Part shown: piece by piece, positions 61,301-64,000 of the stretch
Layout: each line of letters starts with the position of its first letter
Position numbering within the stretch: position 1 is the stretch's first letter
NCBI RefSeq assembly: GCF_030848805.1
Contig: NC_092359.1
Coordinates: 17,573,579-17,637,578 of the forward strand
DNA from: Temnothorax longispinosus
Taxonomy: Eukaryota > Arthropoda > Insecta > Hymenoptera > Formicidae
Direction: 5' to 3'
DNA length: 64,000 nucleotides
The notes under the pieces: generated by a model
Database searches by the model: none
What the model was told of the DNA's origin: nothing
What the model saw: only the letters and a program-made list of their open reading frames with translations
Program-made: the position numbers and the translations under genes

Positions 61301-64000
61301 CCGAGATCCCGGCGGGACATATAACATAAAAGTCGAGCGTATGCCATTTTACGACGGGAAAGTTAGGAAAGGAATTTTCGAAGAGCCGCTGACCGAGAAA
61401 GACATTAGAATTTTTATTGCCACGTCAAGGTTTTAAATCAGGGACTTTACAATTCTCCTTTCTACGTTAGCGTCAGCCTCGTAACGATCTAACCCGAAAT
61501 TCAGGTAACGTAACGCTCCTCTCGATTTGTGAGGGAGAGCGGGGAGGTTTACCGCACCTGCATTCGTTAGCGGCGCCGCACGAAGTGGGTCACCACGTCG
61601 AAGTGCTCCGGAGCAGCAGCTTCTCCGGCGAGAGACATTTTTTCCGGACGATCGTCTTAATGCGGCTAATCGAGCGTTCGTGATTTCATATTCATTACCA
61701 CGCGCGCCGTTACCTTGGCGCCTGCGATCCGCGGCCGGCTGACCTCGGCCCCTATGTGAAATATCAATTATCTTCGACGGTGGAAAATCAAATCGAATCG
61801 CGAGCTTGCGTTTGTCACCCGTAGTCCCCTATCGCGAGCAAATTGAAATCATTCACCTTCGCGTTACGCAACGCGAGACAGACCCTCGCCTCCGCCACAG
61901 TCTGTTGTCGTATACCGACAACCGATTATTTTTCACTCGTCATTATCTCGGTCTTATCGCCGTCGCATGCTCGAAATGACTGACGCAGAATTGAAAATCG
62001 ACGCGACGAAGGTCGCCGGCTCTATTTACGTGCCCGTTGAATTTACCTTGCAAATTGTCTCGCGCTTTATGCGACTTCGCGCGTGCAGACGTCGCTTGTT
62101 CCTTCGCACAAATTTACATCGCGAGACAGAAGTTTATGTCCCCGCTTATGCACACGCGCTGCTCTCTTTGCTTATGCTACTTCTTCAAGTCTCTTTGCCC
62201 GAGTGTCTCCGATTTATGTTAAACCCAGTAGGTTCTCAAGAGATATTTATGAAGCTGTTTAAAAATTGTAATTAAATTATACATATAGTGGAACGTTTCA
62301 ATTTATTATTACAGTTGCATTCCAGCATTTGCAAATGCAACAAATTATACACCGATCAATCTCTCAATAAGTTTTTATCCAATTTAATAGCATTATCAGG
62401 GTCAACGGCGAAATCGGGTTAGGCATGCCCAACCATCGTTCTAGATCACGTTCGTAGTTCGTACGTATCGGTCATGCTCGAAATATATTGCGAAACGCGG
62501 TACGAAACGATTTAGCGATCGTGGAGGGAAAATTAACGCTGGCTTCCTTCTCGAATGCGTTCACCTCGCACGATAGAGTAAAGAGGCGTGCAAACAAGGA
62601 CAGAAGCTGCGTCGATGAAATACCGGGACTGGCAAACATTCCACGGAACTCCGTGCTCGTTTCGGAATCGCGAAATCATAAAATACCATTCGACGGAGAA
62701 TCTTGAGTAACGAAAAAAAAGTATTTATTTTCCGAATATGTATACGCGAAACATCTCATTGCGCGGCAGGTGGAATACAGAATGCAAATATAATCATCGG
62801 AGGGAATTGCTGAAACAGCGGAGCGCGATAAGTCACGCGAAAGTACATATCACGTACTGTAAGAGAATTATCGTAAAATCATCGCGACACGATAATTTTA
62901 ACTGATTATTGATACTTAATTTTTTGTGTTTTTTTTCCCCTACGCAACTGCTTCTTGACCGCATTAAAATTTGGATCAAAGATTCAGGAGATCGCAAGGC
63001 GGCATGCGAGGAATTCTCGGGGCGCCTTGCAAAATTCATGAGACTCGCGTAGATTCGATCGAGAAGCGGAATCGTGTACAATCGAGCCGTTCGCCCCGAG
63101 GCGGGAGTGAAATATCGGTGCCGGGGCTGCGCGCCGTGATCGATAAACGGCGATGATACGCGGCGATTATATTTCTTCGTTCCCCCGATCGATCTCTCGC
63201 ATCGGGTCGGCGATTAATCCTTAATTGAACGCCGGCAAACGTCGCGATTTACGCAACCCGCGTATTTATTATTCAAATTACAATCTCTCGCCAAGGTGAT
63301 TCGTTTCGTGCGTCGTCCTTGAGATTCCTCGAGCAGGCAGGTAACAATGGGAGCTATGGTGGCCGTTGTCTCGTCGCTATGTTTGTAAATACACAGCAGA
63401 CGGTCCCATCGCACGCTCGTGAATATTCGCGATCTGATCAATGATCGCTTCCTCGAAACTCGGGCGAAATTCCTGCTTTCCTGTACATTATACGAGGAAT
63501 AATCCTGGCCGATGTAAACATTGCGCAAAAACGGATCTGCTTTGGCTGAGCCAAGCGGAAAAGCACCGGAGTCGTTATTATTTGTGTTCGTTCTCACAAT
63601 CAGTAACGCGAGACTTTCGCTATCGCCACTTGGAATACAAACCAGTTGACCTTAGGTCACGATTTCTTAACACTTTCGCGCAGAAATAATATTATACTTG
63701 CCACGCGCGCGCGTATGCGTGCTAACGATCGCTTGTTTTCTCGATTTCACGCGTACTTTAGAAGCTTATGCAAATCATCAATATTAATTATCAATTCTCG
63801 AAGAGAGAGACGGATAATCGAACGGAGTCAGCCTTGAAGATACATGTCTATTATCCCATGATCTTTTCGAGCTAACGAGATTTTAGAAATTGAAAAAGAT
63901 TAAAGGTAGGTCTTACCGTGGTATTTAAATCGTGAACATCGTTAAACACACATCCATATTCATCATTGGTTTATATCGCCTCGATCGTATTCAGGATAAA

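Larger units (their letters stand above)
57211..64000. other. Presumed intronic DNA to the window end
   Basis: Mixed-composition DNA with GC-rich patches at 58.4-58.85, 59.3-59.7, 60.6-60.95, 61.5-61.9 and 63.0-63.2 kb. The longest open frame (197 codons, 58402-58995) starts at TTG, has no ATG until about 58633 and shows no recognisable domain. No acceptor-bounded exon continuing the 42-kb gene was found, so the next exon probably lies beyond the window or was too short to see. Confidence 0.4.

Noticed and set aside
1..64000. CRISPR array, prophage, bacterial operon or endogenous virus
   Set aside because: No regularly spaced direct repeats, gene clusters with Shine-Dalgarno sites, or recognisable polymerase, capsid, integrase or envelope motifs were seen on either strand.

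Overview
This window looks like about 64 kb of insect nuclear DNA, most likely Hymenoptera and possibly an ant. That assignment is an inference. It rests on an AT-rich background broken by very CpG-rich blocks, no bacterial-style gene packing or Shine-Dalgarno-led gene runs, abundant GA/CT/TG microsatellites, a tRNA-derived SINE, several short TTAA-flanked inverted-repeat elements, and one exon with arthropod-style His/Ala/Gly/Gln homopolymers ending at a GTAAGT splice donor.

Coding content is very low. The only coding segment I can support is on the + strand at about 41983-42524. It looks like the first coding exon of an unidentified regulatory-type protein: 180 codons plus two bases, leaving in phase 2. 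It lies at the 3' end of a CpG-rich promoter/5'UTR block of about 2.9 kb (39600-42524). A 69-codon upstream ORF (41789-41998) overlaps its start in another frame. The remaining 21 kb to the window end is then best read as the first intron. The 39 kb upstream is intergenic or intronic and has three other GC-rich, CpG-rich blocks (about 8.05-8.65, 22.0-23.5 and 31.1-31.6 kb) that could be extra promoters. Apart from short candidates discussed under the rejected items, the other long open frames are overlapping frames inside GC-rich or pyrimidine-biased DNA, or simple repeats, and I did not annotate them.

The clearest finds are mobile elements read directly from the sequence. There is a SINE with a tRNA-Thr(CGT)-like head and an exact 15-bp target-site duplication (12047-12390). 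Three different TTAA-flanked, piggyBac-type miniature elements lie at 20702-20972, 42884-43196 and 46538-46902. A TAA-flanked Harbinger-like foldback element lies at 35505-35709, and a second foldback element with three nested or adjacent hairpins at 47516-47690. There is also a two-copy tandem repeat of about 173 bp (56841-57210) and a two-copy 42-bp tandem repeat (36851-36934). Three of the elements lie in the presumed first intron. I found no CRISPR array, complete tRNA, rRNA, viral gene or bacterial-like gene cluster.
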